A stretch of DNA of 64,000 nucleotides from Stenotrophomonas maltophilia (GTDB lineage Bacteria > Pseudomonadota > Gammaproteobacteria > Xanthomonadales > Xanthomonadaceae): the NCBI RefSeq assembly GCF_001676385.1, contig NZ_LYVJ01000002.1, positions 248,001 through 312,000 of the forward strand, read 5' to 3'. The notes below the pieces were generated by a model. It did not search any database. It had not been told where the DNA came from and saw only the letters and a list, made by a program, of their open reading frames with translations. Below are positions 41,567 to 50,236 of the stretch, in pieces; position 1 is the stretch's first letter, and every line of letters starts with the position of its first letter. The position numbers were made by a program, and so were the translations under genes.

Positions 41567-43321
41567 ATGACTGCTGCCGCTCCTGCTTCCGACGACTTCC
41601 TGGGCCATCCCAAGGGCGTCTACGTCTGCTTCTTCACCGAAATGTGGGAGCGCTTCTCCTTCTACGGCATGAAGGCGCTGCTGCTGCTGTACCTCACCAA
41701 GTACCACCTGTTCGGCGACAAGGCCGGCCTGGACCTGCTCGGCGCCTACGGCGGCCTGGTGTACTGCATCCCCGTGTTCGGCGGCATGCTGGCCGACCGC
41801 TGGCTGGGCATGCGCCGGGCGGTGCTGTTCGGCGGCATCCTGCTGGTGCTCGGACACCTCGGCATGGCCTTCGAGGGCCACGCGGCATACCGGGTCAACG
41901 GCGAAGTGGTGCGCGACACCTCGGCGCTGGCGGTGACCTACCTGTCGCTGGCGCTGATCATCATGGGTGTCGGCTTCCTGAAGCCGAACATCTCCACCAT
42001 CGTCGGCAAGCTGTACGCCAAGGACGACCCGCGCCGCGACTCGGGCTTCTCGCTGTTCTACGCAGGCATCAACCTCGGTGCATTGTTCTCTTCGCTGGTC
42101 TGCGGCTTCCTCGGCGAGGCCTATGGCTGGAAGTACGGTTTTGGCGCGGCCGGCATCGGCATGCTGGCCGGCCTGGCGATGTTCCTGTGGGGCCAGAAAT
42201 ACCTGCAGGGCCACGCCGAGCCGCCGCAGCCGGCAGCGCTGAAACAGAAGGTGCTGGGCCTGCCGCGCGAATGGCTGATCTACCTGTGCGCGGTGCTCGG
42301 TGTGCTGCCGGTCGCCTGGCTGATGTGGGCCGCCGGCAATGGCGCGTTCGCGCTGGGCGGTGAAATCAGCCTGGCACTGATGCTGATGCTGGTGGTGCTG
42401 GGTGGCGTGCTGCTCTGGTTCGCCTGGTTCACGGGTACGCAGTGCACGCCGGTGCAGCGCCAGCAGATGATCGCGCTGATGGTGCTGATCTTCCTGGCAC
42501 TGGTGTTCTTCACGATGTATGAGCAGTCCTACGGTTCGTGGGTGACCTTCACCGACCGCCTGCTGACCAAGGACATCGTGCCATCTCTGGTGATCACTGG
42601 CGGCACTCCGCTGCCGTGGTCGATCCTCTCGCTGCTGCTGGCACCGCTGGGTTTCGTGGTCAGCGCACGCCTGTCCGAACGGCGCCCGGGTTCCGCCGCG
42701 CCGCGCACCTTCTTCGCCGTGATCATTGCCCTGATGCTGGTGCTGCTGGTGCGCGACTGCCTGGTGATTCCGCAGACCGCCGGTTCGCTGACCTACCTCG
42801 GCGGCCTGTTCCTGGTGCTGCTGGCACCGGCTTTCGCCGCGTTGTGGACCTGGATGGACCGTCGCGGCTGGGAACCGGGCAAGCCGGTGAAGTCGGCCTG
42901 GGGCCTGGTGATCAGTGCGCTGTCGTTCGTGCCGTTGGCGCTGGCCGCGCAGCAGGTTGCTGCCACCGGCGAGATGGCCAGCGTGTGGTGGCTGGTGCTG
43001 GCCTATTTCCTGCTGGCCAGCGGCGAGATGTGCCTGTCACCGGTCGGGCTGTCGGCAGTCACCCAGTTGGCGGTACCGCGGGTGATGAGCCTGATGATGG
43101 GCACCTGGTTCCTGGCCACCGCGTTCTCGGAAACGTTGGCGGCACTGTTCGGCAAGCTGGCCGCGATCGAGGTGCCGGAAGGCGGATCGCTGGACAGGGT
43201 GGCGGCCGCCGGTGCCTATGCGCACCTGTTCTGGCTGCTGATGTGGATCGGCCTGGGCTGTGCCCTGGCGGCCTTCGTCGCCGCGCCGCTGCTGAAGCGG
43301 ATGATGCACGGGGTGAAGTAG
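41567..43321 (+). CDS. POT/PTR family proton-dependent oligopeptide transporter
   Basis: A 584-residue MFS transporter with about 14 helices. The POT signature FFTEMWERFSFYGMKALL (ExxER-like EMWER) and GGMLADRWLGMRRAV are present, plus FSLFYAGINLGAL. It imports di- and tripeptides with protons. Start ATG 41567 fits the -10 element and avoids a spurious upstream extension. Adjacent to an S9 peptidase and downstream of the OPT/S9 genes. Confidence 0.93.
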   Translation: MTAAAPASDDFLGHPKGVYVCFFTEMWERFSFYGMKALLLLYLTKYHLFGDKAGLDLLGAYGGLVYCIPVFGGMLADRWLGMRRAVLFGGILLVLGHLGMAFEGHAAYRVNGEVVRDTSALAVTYLSLALIIMGVGFLKPNISTIVGKLYAKDDPRRDSGFSLFYAGINLGALFSSLVCGFLGEAYGWKYGFGAAGIGMLAGLAMFLWGQKYLQGHAEPPQPAALKQKVLGLPREWLIYLCAVLGVLPVAWLMWAAGNGAFALGGEISLALMLMLVVLGGVLLWFAWFTGTQCTPVQRQQMIALMVLIFLALVFFTMYEQSYGSWVTFTDRLLTKDIVPSLVITGGTPLPWSILSLLLAPLGFVVSARLSERRPGSAAPRTFFAVIIALMLVLLVRDCLVIPQTAGSLTYLGGLFLVLLAPAFAALWTWMDRRGWEPGKPVKSAWGLVISALSFVPLALAAQQVAATGEMASVWWLVLAYFLLASGEMCLSPVGLSAVTQLAVPRVMSLMMGTWFLATAFSETLAALFGKLAAIEVPEGGSLDRVAAAGAYAHLFWLLMWIGLGCALAAFVAAPLLKRMMHGVK

Positions 43322-43339
43322 GTCCGCGCGGGCCGGAAG

Positions 43340-43368
43340 GCGGCGGCGGATCGATCATCCGCCGCCGC
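43340..43368. terminator. Bidirectional hairpin between convergent POT and S9 genes
   Basis: CGGCGGCGGAT/ATCCGCCGCCG stem between the converging stops at 43321 and 43374. No T tract, but the position and strength suggest a transcription boundary. Confidence 0.6.
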
Positions 43369-43373
43369 CCGTG

Positions 43374-45350
43374 TCAGGGCGCCTTGTCCATGACAGGAGT
43401 TGCGCGGGTGGCGGTCTTTCCACCCAGGCTGCGGGAAAGGAAGGCCAGCAGCCTGCTGTAGTACTCCTGCTTATGCTCGGGCCGGTAGAAGCCGTGCCCC
43501 TCGGTGCGGTAATACAGGCTCTCCACCGGCGAGCCGGCGTTCTTCAATGCGGCCTCCATCCGCTCGGTGTGCTTGATCGGCGCACGCGTGTCTTCGCCGC
43601 CGGCAGCAAGGAAGACCGGTACCTTCACCTGTGCAGCCAGGCTCACTGGCGAGCGGCCAGCGAGGGTCTTCGGATCGCCGACCCACTCGTGCTGCCAGGT
43701 CAGGGCCGAATCACTCAGGTCACCGCTGAACATCAACGGCAGGTCGTACACGCCTACATAACCGGCCGCACACTGGTACAGCCCAGGCTCGCGGATGGCG
43801 CCCATCATCGCCGCGTAGGCCCCGTAACTGGCGCCATAGATGCAGATGCGGTTGCGGTCGGCGATGCCATCTGCAATGGCCCAGCGCGTGGCATCGGTGA
43901 CATCGTCCTGCATGGCCGCGCCCCACTGCTTCGCGCCGGCCTGGGTGAAGGCGCGCCCGTAGTTGGCCGATCCCCGGAAGTTGACCTGCAGCACCGCATA
44001 CCCTGCCGCCGCCAGCATCTGCGCTTCGCTGTCGTAACTGCCTTCGTCGAATACGCCGATGGGCCCGCCATGCGGCAGCACCACCAGCGGCAGGTTGCGG
44101 CCATCGCTGCCGTGGGGCACGGTGAGGAAGCCATGCAGCGGCAGGCCGTCACGTGCCTTCACCGAGAACGGGCGCACGCTCGCGGCCAGCTTCGGATCGA
44201 TCCATTCGCTACGGCTGAGCAGGTGCTCCGCGGTCCTGGCCCGGGTATCGAACAGGTAGAAATCCCCGGGATTGCTGCCGGACCAGACCTGCACGACCAC
44301 CTTGGCGCCATCGCGGGTGCTGGAGGTGATGAACACCGGACCGCCGAACGCCGCTTCAAGGCTGCGGTATTGGCGCGCCTCCGCCCCCTTCTCGTCGAAG
44401 AACCGCGTGCGCGGCACGTCGCCGACATAGAGCGCGCCCACCGGTACACGGGTGCCTGGGCGGAAGATGATCGCGTAGGGGTCGACCACGCCGTCACGCA
44501 GCACCTCGCGGCGCTCGCCGGTCTGCGGGTTCCAGCTGACGATGGCGTCAGGCCCGCTGTCCTGCTGGACCTGCAGGTAGGCCAGCGAGCCATCCTCGGA
44601 GAAGCCGAGCGCACTTTCGACCCTGTGGCTGAGCGATTCGTCATTGACCAGCGACCACTGCGCATTGGCCCCGGCACGGTAATACAGCTTGTTGACGTTG
44701 TCCGAGGCTGCACCGTGCGCGAACCGCACTTCGCCCTGCAGGTCGGTGGTGAAATCCGCCCGCTGCACCGGCGAGCCGGAGATGCGCACACGGCGCCCGC
44801 TGACCACATCAAGCCGTTCGACCCGGGTGTAAGGGTCTTCGGCAAACGGCCATACCGCGATCAGCACGTTGCGGTCATCGGCGGGCAGTTCATCGGTGAG
44901 GAACGCCGCCACAGCTTCCACCTTCTTCGGCTGGATGCGCGTGCCCAGCCCGCGTCCCTGCACGCGGTAACCCACCAGCAGCTCGCCGCCCTTGCCGTCG
45001 ACATTGACGCCGTAGAGTTCACCGGTCGGTTGCGGCGTATCGAGTGTGCCCAGCTTTTCGGCCAGGCCGACCAGCAACCGCTCGTTGCTCACCCATTGAA
45101 ACGAATCTGCGTGGTTTCTCGACGGCGGGCGCAGTACTCCCGCCGGCCTGCGATCGGACGTGCGCAGGATGACCAGCGCGGTGGAATCCTCCAGCGGCAC
45201 CGTACCGGCGATGTAATCGCCGTCAGGCGAGATCTTGATATCGGAAAACGCCTCCGGTTTCAGGTACTTGCCCAGATCCACCTCGCCGGTACCCGCCGAC
45301 GCCCCCCCCACCACCGCGCACAACAGCGCGGCGAACAGTGTCCTTCGCAT
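43374..45350 (-). CDS. Exported S9 family prolyl oligopeptidase-type peptidase (second copy)
   Basis: A 658-residue protein with a signal peptide (ends GGASA). Propeller N-terminus and a C-terminal peptidase domain: HGGPIGVFDEG (oxyanion), nucleophile Ser508 in GASYGAYAAM, Asp in AGGEDTRAP, and His in RTEGHGFYRPE. It is clearly diverged from the S9 protein at 35814, so the two are paralogues of different subfamilies rather than a recent duplication. ATG 45350 chosen for the signal peptide. Confidence 0.92.
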   Translation of the reverse strand: MRRTLFAALLCAVVGGASAGTGEVDLGKYLKPEAFSDIKISPDGDYIAGTVPLEDSTALVILRTSDRRPAGVLRPPSRNHADSFQWVSNERLLVGLAEKLGTLDTPQPTGELYGVNVDGKGGELLVGYRVQGRGLGTRIQPKKVEAVAAFLTDELPADDRNVLIAVWPFAEDPYTRVERLDVVSGRRVRISGSPVQRADFTTDLQGEVRFAHGAASDNVNKLYYRAGANAQWSLVNDESLSHRVESALGFSEDGSLAYLQVQQDSGPDAIVSWNPQTGERREVLRDGVVDPYAIIFRPGTRVPVGALYVGDVPRTRFFDEKGAEARQYRSLEAAFGGPVFITSSTRDGAKVVVQVWSGSNPGDFYLFDTRARTAEHLLSRSEWIDPKLAASVRPFSVKARDGLPLHGFLTVPHGSDGRNLPLVVLPHGGPIGVFDEGSYDSEAQMLAAAGYAVLQVNFRGSANYGRAFTQAGAKQWGAAMQDDVTDATRWAIADGIADRNRICIYGASYGAYAAMMGAIREPGLYQCAAGYVGVYDLPLMFSGDLSDSALTWQHEWVGDPKTLAGRSPVSLAAQVKVPVFLAAGGEDTRAPIKHTERMEAALKNAGSPVESLYYRTEGHGFYRPEHKQEYYSRLLAFLSRSLGGKTATRATPVMDKAP

Positions 45351-45428
45351 CCTTCCCCCTCTCTGCCCGGACACCCTGTCCAGGTTGGCCGATTCTAGGC
45401 GCGCGCGCGGCCCGCACACCAGCGGGCG

Positions 45429-45463
45429 AAAAAAGCGACGGCACCGTTGCCGGTGCCGTCGCT
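45429..45463 (-). terminator. argO-like gene terminator (leftward)
   Basis: Perfect 13-base stem AGCGACGGCACCG/CGGTGCCGTCGCT with TTGC loop; leftward it is followed by six T. It ends the leftward exporter transcript 55 bases beyond its stop. Confidence 0.85.
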
Positions 45464-45518
45464 ACCACTACCTTGGAGAGAGAGTCAGGACGTGGGTTCG
45501 GGGGGGCGTGCGCCGGGG

Positions 45519-46154
45519 TCAGTGGACCCCGCGCACGGCCAACGTCAGGGCCAGGATGCTGAGGATCACGGCGATGCTGCCGTCCAGCACGCGCCAGGTG
45601 CTGGGCTTGGTGAACAGGGGTGCCAGCAGGCGGGCACCGAGGCCCTGCGCGGTCAGCCACAGGCAACTGGCGGTGACCACACCGGCCGCGAAGGCCATGC
45701 GCGCGTTGCCGAAATTCTCGGCGATCGAGCCGATCACCATCATGTCCAGCCAGAAATGCGGATTGATCAGCGAAAAGCCGACCGCCGCCATCAGCACCGC
45801 ACGACGGCTGCCGTCATCGCTGTCGGCGTCGCCCATGCCGCCGCCCCCGGCGATCGCCCGGCGCGCCGACTTCATCGCGTACCAGGCCAGGAACGCCACG
45901 CCGGTCCAAAGCACGGCGCTGGTCAGCCATGGCAGGGCCGAGGTGAGCGTGCGCAGGCCGGCCACGCTGGCAAAGATGAAGATCGCGTCGATGGCGGCAC
46001 AGGTGGCCACCACCGGCACGATGTGCTTGCGCAGGATGCCCTGGCGCAGGATGAAGGCGCTCTGGGCGCCGACCACGGCGAACAGGCCGATGCCGGTAGC
46101 TGCACCAGAGAACCAGGCACCGAGGCCGGTGCTGGCGGAGATGACCGAGAACAT
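45519..46154 (-). CDS. argO: LysE/ArgO family amino-acid exporter
   Basis: A 211-residue membrane protein with six helices. N-terminal GLFAVVGAQSAFILRQGILR is the ArgO/LysE hallmark, followed by AVGFSLINPHFWLDMMVIGS. Exports arginine or lysine (or toxic analogues such as canavanine). It is divergent from a LysR regulator of the ArgP type, the same arrangement as argO-argP in enterobacteria, so arginine/lysine-responsive control is likely. Start ATG 46154; the codons before it are in the divergent regulatory gap. Confidence 0.92.
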   Translation of the reverse strand: MFSVISASTGLGAWFSGAATGIGLFAVVGAQSAFILRQGILRKHIVPVVATCAAIDAIFIFASVAGLRTLTSALPWLTSAVLWTGVAFLAWYAMKSARRAIAGGGGMGDADSDDGSRRAVLMAAVGFSLINPHFWLDMMVIGSIAENFGNARMAFAAGVVTASCLWLTAQGLGARLLAPLFTKPSTWRVLDGSIAVILSILALTLAVRGVH

Positions 46155-46293
46155 GGGATTCACTGCCTTGTCTTGCTTGGGGGGGACGGTGCCTCGCAAA
46201 GGCGGACAGCACCGGAACGGGCGCCATTGTCGCGTCGCAACATGGAAAAGACGAGCTAAACTTCCTAAACCAACATTAGCGGAGCTTAATACG
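46155..46293. promoter_or_regulatory. argO/argP-like divergent control region
   Basis: The 139-base gap between the divergent exporter and regulator genes contains GCTAAACTTCCTAAACCAAC and CATTAGCGGAGCTTAAT. It is locally AT-rich, with T-N11-A type spacings expected of a LysR binding region. Exact operator not determined. Confidence 0.5.
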
Positions 46294-47199
46294 ATGCGTA
46301 TCGATCATGCCCAGCTGCGCGCCCTGGCTGCGGTGATCCGCGAAGGCAGCTTCGATCGCGCCGCGCAGTCGCTGAATGTCACGCCCTCCGCCATCTCGCA
46401 GCGGGTCAAGGCGCTGGAGGACCGGGTCGGGCGACTGCTGGTCAAGCGCGGCACGCCGGCCACCGCCACCGCCGAAGGCCAGGTGCTGGTGCAGCTGGCC
46501 GAACAGACCGCCCTGCTCGAACACGATGCGCTGCACCGGATGGGCCTGGCCGACGAGGACCTTCCCCAGGCCAGCATCCCGGTGGCGGTGAACCACGACA
46601 GCCTGGAAACCTGGTTCCCGCAGGCGGCCTACCAGTTCGCACAGACCACCGGCACCACCCTGGACCTGCGCGTGGAAGACCAGGACCACACCGTGGAGCT
46701 GCTGCGCCAGGGCACGGTGCTGGGCGCGGTGACCACGCTGGATGAGCCAGTCCAGGGTTGCCAGATCCATGCGCTGGGCAGCATCCGCTACGCGGCGACC
46801 TGCACGCCCGGGTTCCGCGAGCGCCACTTCGCCAAGGGCGTGACCGCGCAGGCGCTGGCCCAGGCGCCGGTACTGGTGTTCAACCGCAAGGACGAAATGC
46901 AGTCTCGCTTTGCCCGGCGCATGGCCGGGGACGACCTGCCCAGCACCGCGCCGACCTGGTGGATTCCCTCCACCCGTGCGTTCGTGCAGGCCAACCTGGG
47001 CGGCATGGGCTGGACCATGAACCCGTTGCCGCTGGTCAAGCGCCACCTGGACGCGGGCCGCCTGGTCTACGTGCGGCAGCGCGCGTGGGAAGACGTGCCG
47101 CTGTACTGGCAGCACTGGAAGGGCGACGTGCAGACCATGGCCCTGCTGACCCGGGCAGTGCTGGATGCCTCCTCGGCGCTGGTGCGTCGCAGGCGCTGA
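46294..47199 (+). CDS. argP: LysR-type regulator ArgP
   Basis: A 301-residue LysR-type protein. The N-terminal helix-turn-helix HAQLRALAAVIREGSFDRAA and LNVTPSAISQRVKALEDRVG match ArgP/LysG closely. The effector domain contains ESPV-like AVNHDSLETWFPQAAYQFAQ and a C-terminal DVPLYWQHW. In relatives it binds Arg or Lys and activates argO/lysE. Context (divergent exporter) supports this assignment. ATG 46294. Confidence 0.92.
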   Translation: MRIDHAQLRALAAVIREGSFDRAAQSLNVTPSAISQRVKALEDRVGRLLVKRGTPATATAEGQVLVQLAEQTALLEHDALHRMGLADEDLPQASIPVAVNHDSLETWFPQAAYQFAQTTGTTLDLRVEDQDHTVELLRQGTVLGAVTTLDEPVQGCQIHALGSIRYAATCTPGFRERHFAKGVTAQALAQAPVLVFNRKDEMQSRFARRMAGDDLPSTAPTWWIPSTRAFVQANLGGMGWTMNPLPLVKRHLDAGRLVYVRQRAWEDVPLYWQHWKGDVQTMALLTRAVLDASSALVRRRR

Positions 47200-47212
47200 C
47201 GCTGGCCAGCCA

Positions 47213-47295
47213 AAAGGGGACGGAGGGGATTAAGTCGCTTCTGCCGTGCAGGTCGTATTGGCCTTATACGACTTAATCCCCTCCGTCCCTTTTTT
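47213..47295. repeat. Long inverted repeat after argP, terminator-like
   Basis: 21-base perfect arms GGGACGGAGGGGATTAAGTCG (47217-47237) and complement CGACTTAATCCCCTCCGTCC (47269-47289) around a 31-base loop, followed by T residues 47289-47295. It could end argP transcription. The large AT-containing arm is unlike the GTAG hairpins and may be its own repeat family. Confidence 0.7.
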
Positions 47296-47368
47296 CTCCG
47301 CGTGACCGGGGTCCGTTCCGGGTCGCCCGGTTGTGCCAGCATCGGAGCATCCGACACGGAGCGCCGCG

Positions 47369-47953
47369 ATGCAGACCGATCCGTTGTTCCTGCACATCCG
47401 GGTGGTGATGGGCATCATCCTTGGCCTGTCGATCACCACCGTGCTCAAGGGCCTGGCACAGATCATCGAGCATCCCCGGCGCCGCGGCTGCTCGGCCCTG
47501 CACCTGGGCTGGGTGGCGTGGACGCTGATATCGCTGGTGACCTTCTGGTGGTGGGAATTCCGCCTCATCGAGGTGCACCGCTGGACGTTTGAAACCTACC
47601 TGTTCGTGATCGTCTACTGCGCGACCTGGTTCCTGCTGTGCGCGCTGCTGTTTCCCGACGACCTGCGCGAATACGGCAGCTACGGGAACTACCTGATGCA
47701 ACGGCGGCGCTGGATCTTCAGCGTGATTGCTGCGCTGACCCTGCTTGACCTGGTCGATACCGCCATCAAGGGCAGCAGCCGCTGGAAGCTGCTGGGAACC
47801 GCGTACCCATTGCATGCCGCGCTGATGCTGGCGGTGGCCGTGCTCGGCTGGCGGCTGCGCAGCCGCCGCGCACAGCTGCGCCTGGTGCTGGCAACGCTGG
47901 CCTACCAGATCGGCTACTTCGCCGTGGAGTACTTCACCGTCGGCAGTGACTGA
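47369..47953 (+). CDS. Uncharacterised integral membrane protein
   Basis: A 194-residue protein with about five transmembrane helices: HIRVVMGIILGLSITTVL, GWVAWTLISLVTFWWWEF, LFVIVYCATWFLLCALLF, IFSVIAALTLLDLVDTAI and an AALMLAVAVLGW segment. It is rich in Trp in the first half. I do not recognise the family. Single gene; ATG 47369 chosen as upstream codons run into the repeat. Confidence 0.7.
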   Translation: MQTDPLFLHIRVVMGIILGLSITTVLKGLAQIIEHPRRRGCSALHLGWVAWTLISLVTFWWWEFRLIEVHRWTFETYLFVIVYCATWFLLCALLFPDDLREYGSYGNYLMQRRRWIFSVIAALTLLDLVDTAIKGSSRWKLLGTAYPLHAALMLAVAVLGWRLRSRRAQLRLVLATLAYQIGYFAVEYFTVGSD

Positions 47954-48210
47954 CCCGGCTGCCTGCACTCCCGGGAAACGCCTTCGCCGCCACGCGGCCG
48001 GGCGGCATCGGCATCCGCAGGGACGGCAGCGTCGCCGGGCATGGCCTGGCGCTACGGTAGAGGGCCGCCGGCCGGATGCTGCGTTGCACCAAAACCGGAC
48101 CGGATCCGGTTAAAATCGCGTCGGGATGCTGCAAGGCGTTGTTTCTTCACGCCCTTTCCCTGCCCCACGCGCATCCTGACCCCTTCCCCTCCGCCAACGA
48201 TCCCGCCCCC

Positions 48211-49911
48211 ATGAAGAAATTTGGCAAGGCTCTTCTCGCCCTGCTCGTGCTGCTGTTGCTGGCCGCCGCGCTGTTCCTGTACTGGCCGCTGACCCAGCGC
48301 TCGGTGCCCGCCGCCAGCAACGACAAGCCCGTCGATGTGGTGCTGGTCGGCGCCGGCATCATGAGCATCACCCTGGCCACCTACCTGCAGGAACTGCAGC
48401 CGGACTGGAACATCCAGGTCTACGAACGCCTCGACGGCGTCGCCGGTGAAAGCTCCGACGGCTGGAACAACGCCGGCACCGGCCACTCGGCGTTCGCCGA
48501 ACTCAACTACACCCCGGAGCTGCCCGACGGCAGCATCGAGACCAAGCGTGCGGTCGGCATCGCCGAATCGTTCGAGGTCTCGCGCCAGTTCTGGTCGCAC
48601 CAGGTGAAGCAGGGCCGGCTGAGCCAGCCCAGCGACTTCATCAACCCGACGCCGCACATGAGCTTCGTCTGGGGCGATGACAACATCGCCTACCTGCACA
48701 AGCGCCAGCAGGCCCTGGTGAAGAACCCGCTGTTCTACGGCATGCAGTACTCCGAGGACCCGGCACAGATCAGGCAGTGGGCACCGCTGCTGATGGAAGG
48801 CCGTGACCCGAAGCAGAGGGTCGCCGCAACGTGGATGCCCCTGGGCACCGACGTCAACTTCGGCGTGATCACCCGCCAGCTGACCGCCGGCCTGCAGCGC
48901 AGCCCGAACTTCAGCCTGCACCTGAACCATGAAGTGACCGCGCTGCGGCAGAACGCTGACAAGAGCTGGAACGTGACGGTGAAGGACCTCAAGGCCGGCA
49001 CCGAGACCACCACCCACACGCGCTTCGTATTCATCGGTGCCGGCGGCGCCGCACTGAAGCTGCTGCAGATGTCCGGCATTCCGGAATCGAAGGACTACGC
49101 CGGCTTCCCGGTCGGCGGCCAGTTCCTCGCCTTCCAGGGCCAGGACGTGACCTCTCGCCATGGCGTGAAAGCCTACGGCATGGCCGAGACCGGTTCGCCG
49201 CCGATGTCCGTGCCGCACCTGGACGCACGCAAGCTGGACGGCAAGCCGGTGGTGCTGTTCGGGCCGTTCGCGCTGTACAGCACCAAGTTCCTCAAGCACG
49301 GCTCGTGGTGGGATCTGTACTCCTCGGTCACCCACAACAACGTTGGCCCGATGCTGGAAGTGGGCAAGGACAACCTCGACCTGGTGCAGTACCTGATGGG
49401 CCAGGCGCGCCTGGACGATGCCGATCGCCAGGCCGAACTGGTGAAGTACTTCCCCAACGCCAAGCCGGGCGACTGGAAGCTCATCACCGCCGGCCAGCGC
49501 GTGCAGATCATCAAGCGTGACCCCCTGAAGGGCCCGGTGTTGCAGTTCGGCACCGAGATCGTGACCGACAGGGACCACACCATTGCCGCCCTGCTCGGTG
49601 CCTCGCCGGGCGCGTCGACCTCGCCGCCGATCATGTTGGACCTGATGGCCAAGGCCTTCCCGGAGCAGATGAAGGGCGGCTGGGAAGCCCGCCTGCGCGA
49701 GATCGTGCCGTCGTACGGGCGCAAGCTCAACGACAGCGCCGCGCTGGTCAACGAGATCCGTTCGATGACCAGCCAGGCGCTGCATCTGCCCTACCTGGAA
49801 GTGCCGGTGGATGCGAACGCAGCATCGCCCACGCCGGCTGTGGTACCGGCAGTGGTTCCGGCACCGGCCAAGGAAAAGCGCAACGCCAATGAGGAACTGC
49901 AGGCGCTGTAA
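48211..49911 (+). CDS. mqo: Malate:quinone oxidoreductase with N-terminal membrane anchor
   Basis: A 566-residue FAD enzyme oxidising malate to oxaloacetate and passing electrons to quinone. Motifs: [20 protein letters not shown] (FAD dinucleotide fold), [18 protein letters not shown] and [20 protein letters not shown]. An N-terminal hydrophobic helix ([19 protein letters not shown], ~6-24) is not found in many Mqo proteins, which are peripheral, so this one may be anchored or exported. The C-terminal ~40 residues are Pro/Val/Ala-rich. A TAAAAT -10-like element is at 48109. Followed by a hairpin terminator. Confidence 0.94.
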   Translation: MKKFGKALLALLVLLLLAAALFLYWPLTQRSVPAASNDKPVDVVLVGAGIMSITLATYLQELQPDWNIQVYERLDGVAGESSDGWNNAGTGHSAFAELNYTPELPDGSIETKRAVGIAESFEVSRQFWSHQVKQGRLSQPSDFINPTPHMSFVWGDDNIAYLHKRQQALVKNPLFYGMQYSEDPAQIRQWAPLLMEGRDPKQRVAATWMPLGTDVNFGVITRQLTAGLQRSPNFSLHLNHEVTALRQNADKSWNVTVKDLKAGTETTTHTRFVFIGAGGAALKLLQMSGIPESKDYAGFPVGGQFLAFQGQDVTSRHGVKAYGMAETGSPPMSVPHLDARKLDGKPVVLFGPFALYSTKFLKHGSWWDLYSSVTHNNVGPMLEVGKDNLDLVQYLMGQARLDDADRQAELVKYFPNAKPGDWKLITAGQRVQIIKRDPLKGPVLQFGTEIVTDRDHTIAALLGASPGASTSPPIMLDLMAKAFPEQMKGGWEARLREIVPSYGRKLNDSAALVNEIRSMTSQALHLPYLEVPVDANAASPTPAVVPAVVPAPAKEKRNANEELQAL

Positions 49912-49939
49912 GCCCGCACATTCCTTCCGATGCAGGCGG

Positions 49940-49961
49940 ACGGCCACCTTCGGGTGGCCGT
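49940..49961 (+). terminator. mqo hairpin terminator
   Basis: ACGGCCACC/GGTGGCCGT stem with a TTCG tetraloop, 29 bases after mqo. Stable hairpin; only a weak T run follows. Confidence 0.7.
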
Positions 49962-49984
49962 TCGCGTTTGGGCCACTCCCTGCT

Positions 49985-50048
49985 GTAGAGCCGAGCCCAT
50001 GCTCGGCTACGGCAAAAAAGCAGCCGAGCATGGCTCGGCTCCACAGAA
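49985..50048. repeat. Inverted GTAG-type REP pair
   Basis: GTAGAGCCGAGCCCATGCTCGG faces GCCGAGCATGGCTCGGCTCC across AAAAAAG. Head-to-head arrangement typical of S. maltophilia REP pairs. Confidence 0.75.
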
Positions 50049-50100
50049 AGCGATGCCCCGTGCCGGAAACCCTGCGCCCAATGACAAGAATTGTAATGTT

Positions 50101-50119
50101 GTTAAGAATTATTTACATT
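50101..50119 (+). promoter_or_regulatory. Fur-like box upstream of TonB receptor
   Basis: GTTAAGAATTATTTACATT aligns with the AATGAGAATNATTNNCATT form of the Fur box at 15 or more of 19 positions. It lies in an AT-rich island 118-136 bases upstream of the receptor ATG. Iron-repressed expression is therefore likely. Prediction by eye. Confidence 0.6.
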
Positions 50120-50236
50120 TGCACCCCGCGCAGTGACCGCGCTTTTCAGCAGACGGACCTGACCGTGCCCGAAGCCGCCGCCCGGGTGCCGGACGACTGT
50201 TGCCGCCCTTCCCCGCCTCCACGCTTCGAGCCCACC

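Larger units (their letters stand above)
49912..50236. other. mqo/TonB-receptor intergenic region
   Basis: The 325-base gap holds the mqo hairpin terminator (49940), an inverted pair of GCCGAGC-type REP hairpins (49985), a Fur-like box (50101-50119), and about 115 bases of leader before the receptor ATG. No gene is seen in it. Confidence 0.6.
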
